The position numbers were made by a program, and so were the translations under genes. A stretch of 64,000 bases of DNA from Lachnospiraceae bacterium. Its GTDB lineage: Bacteria; Bacillota; Clostridia; Lachnospirales; Lachnospiraceae. The notes below the pieces were generated by a model, which saw nothing but the letters and a program-made list of their open reading frames with translations, was not told the DNA's origin and made no database searches. Below are positions 62,771 to 64,000 of the stretch, piece by piece; position 1 is the stretch's first letter, and each line of letters starts with the position of its first letter. The DNA is taken from NCBI GenBank assembly GCA_017548765.1, contig JAFYZH010000096.1, positions 19,153-83,152 on the forward strand. The letters run 5' to 3'.

Positions 62771-64000
62771 ATGAACGAGCAGGTCAATGCGGTCGACCTT
62801 CGCGCAGTTGCGCTGGATGTCGTCACCGAAGTTTTGGAAAACGGCGGATTTTTAAATCGCCTGCTTCGGCAGGTGCTGGATAAGTATGCCTATTTGGATC
62901 GTCGCGACCGGGCGTTCCTGTCCCGGCTTTGCATCGGGACGGTGGAGCGGAAGATCACGCTGGATGCCTGCATTGACCATATATCGTCGCTTCCGGTGCG
63001 TAAGATGAAGCCCTTCATCCGGAACCTGCTCCGTATCAGTGCTTACCAGATCTACGAGATGAACGGAGTGAAGGATTACACCATTTGCGATGAAGCGGTG
63101 AAGATCGCGAAGAAACGCAAGTTTACGCAGCTTACCGGCTTTGTGAACGGGATCCTGCGTTCGCTGATCCGTGAACGCGACCTGATCACCGAAGCAGGCA
63201 CACCGAAACCCGGCGAACCGAAAACAGCATCCGCGTTTTACAGAAAACTGCTCCCGAAGGCGCCGGATCCGGTGATCTACAGCCTTCCCGAATATATCTA
63301 CGATCTTTTGAAGGATGCATATCCGGACCGGGCAGAGGCCATCTTTGAAGCATTTATGCAACATGGAGATCTGCCGACGAGCGTTCATCTGCTTCGCACG
63401 AACCGCGGTTTTGACGCGGACCGGATCGACGATATGATCGCGCGTGGCATCCTGGTGGTCCATCCTTGCGAAAATCGTAAGGCCTCCGACGCGGAGATGT
63501 TTGTATGTCCGAAGCTGGATGTCTTGATGGCTGAACCTGCGTATCGCGACGGTTTCTTCATGGTCCAGGATATCAGTTCCGCCATGGTCGGCAGATTGCT
63601 TCCGCTTAAGGCGGGAGATCGTGTCCTGGAACTGTGCGCCAGCCCGGGCGGAAAGACGTTTCATGCAGCCGACCGTCTGCGCAGGCTCACGCCGAGAAAC
63701 AGTGAGATGTCACCTGTTATCGCTTGCGACTTAAGTATGGATAAGGTCGCAAAGATCGAAGAAAACCGGGAATTCTATCATATGGACGACCTGGTCACGA
63801 CCTGCGTTTGGGATGCGACCCGCCCCGATCTTTTGGATCATTTGGGTTGCGCTCCCTTTGATGTCGTGATCGCGGATGTGCCGTGTTCCGGCCTCGGGAT
63901 GTTGGGAAACAAGCCCGATATCCGTTACCGATTAAAGCCGCAGGACCTCGAAGATCTGGTAAAACTCCAGAGTGAGATCCTTAGGCAGGCGGCTTCCTAC
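62771..64000 (+). CDS. rsmB: 16S rRNA (cytosine-5) methyltransferase RsmB, 3' end beyond window
   Basis: The first 410 codons of an open frame that continues past the window edge. It has an N-terminal NusB-like domain (about 5-135: RAFLSRLCIGTVERK and FVNGILRSL), a linker, then the methyltransferase domain: the SAM-binding motif LELCASPGGKTFHA (near 287) and the catalytic-cysteine motif ADVPCSGLGML (near 374). RsmB methylates C967 of 16S rRNA. It follows fmt by 42 bases. About 30-40 residues are expected to be missing at the C-terminus. Confidence 0.94.
   Translation, partial: MNEQVNAVDLRAVALDVVTEVLENGGFLNRLLRQVLDKYAYLDRRDRAFLSRLCIGTVERKITLDACIDHISSLPVRKMKPFIRNLLRISAYQIYEMNGVKDYTICDEAVKIAKKRKFTQLTGFVNGILRSLIRERDLITEAGTPKPGEPKTASAFYRKLLPKAPDPVIYSLPEYIYDLLKDAYPDRAEAIFEAFMQHGDLPTSVHLLRTNRGFDADRIDDMIARGILVVHPCENRKASDAEMFVCPKLDVLMAEPAYRDGFFMVQDISSAMVGRLLPLKAGDRVLELCASPGGKTFHAADRLRRLTPRNSEMSPVIACDLSMDKVAKIEENREFYHMDDLVTTCVWDATRPDLLDHLGCAPFDVVIADVPCSGLGMLGNKPDIRYRLKPQDLEDLVKLQSEILRQAASY

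Overview
The window reads as chromosome from a low-to-mid GC Firmicute of class Clostridia, most likely family Lachnospiraceae. This is an inference from gene content and order: the rimP-nusA-rnpM-ylxQ-infB-rbfA-truB-ribF block, priA-def-fmt-rsmB, Thr/Glu/Pro linkers in surface proteins, a CIRCE-controlled clpB and strong SigA-type promoters with 17-bp spacers. Genus cannot be fixed from the sequence alone. Every gene except one (a small PH-domain protein at 28.3-28.7 kb) is on the + strand. There is no rRNA, CRISPR array, insertion sequence or phage gene, and no gene-free stretch over 300 bases.

Layout. 0-4 kb: a three-gene Na+/drug-type ABC exporter. 4-10.3 kb: comEA, a WalR/WalK-like two-component system, a GerMN lipoprotein and comEC in one tight run, so DNA-uptake genes enclose an envelope sensor. 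10.5-15.9 kb: a 1786-residue surface protein with seven SpaA/Cna-B-like domains, a long Thr-Glu-Pro stalk and a C-terminal membrane anchor without LPXTG. 16-22.8 kb: trpS followed by pyrC, pyrF, a 55-residue zinc ribbon, a HAD phosphatase fused to PyrK, pyrD and pyrE. 22.8-28.2 kb: small membrane proteins, an unrecognised 355-residue protein, then purE, purM, purN, purD. 28.2-35.3 kb: a PH-domain gene facing a CIRCE/HrcA-type promoter that drives clpB and, with no visible terminator, a glycerol-1-phosphate dehydrogenase, a MurE-like ligase and an ATP-grasp ligase. 35.4-39.7 kb: a 47-residue peptide, a transmembrane TPR protein, a lipoprotein that looks like a catalytically dead NlpC/P60 protein, and a MATE exporter; then tRNA-Thr(CGU). 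40-44.4 kb: asd, an NfeD/flotillin pair and two tandem membrane zinc-ribbon proteins. 44.4-52.2 kb: the nusA-infB translation operon to ribF. 52.3-64 kb: an SH3/NlpC-P60 wall hydrolase, ftsK, fhs, priA, def, fmt and the 5' part of rsmB, which runs off the window.

How the genes fit together. The pyr block covers steps from dihydroorotate formation to UMP, and four purine genes lie downstream on the same strand. The translation block covers ribosome maturation, initiation, formyl-Met supply (fhs, fmt) and formyl removal (def). Envelope themes recur: the WalRK-like pair, GerMN, two NlpC/P60-fold proteins sharing an N-terminal domain, the adhesin and the MurE-like ligase. Two tandem TGTAA-type half-sites, upstream of the ABC promoter and at the start site of the NlpC/P60 hydrolase, resemble WalR boxes and may tie some of these to the encoded regulator.

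The best candidates for new biology are (1) the heat-shock-linked egsA / MurE-like / ATP-grasp module, which looks like a cyanophycin-synthetase-type ligase pair split in two and joined to an archaeal-type lipid-backbone enzyme; (2) the HAD-PyrK fusion, which keeps an internal Shine-Dalgarno and in-frame GTG exactly at the domain junction; and (3) the pairing of an active NlpC/P60 hydrolase with a distant pseudoenzyme relative.
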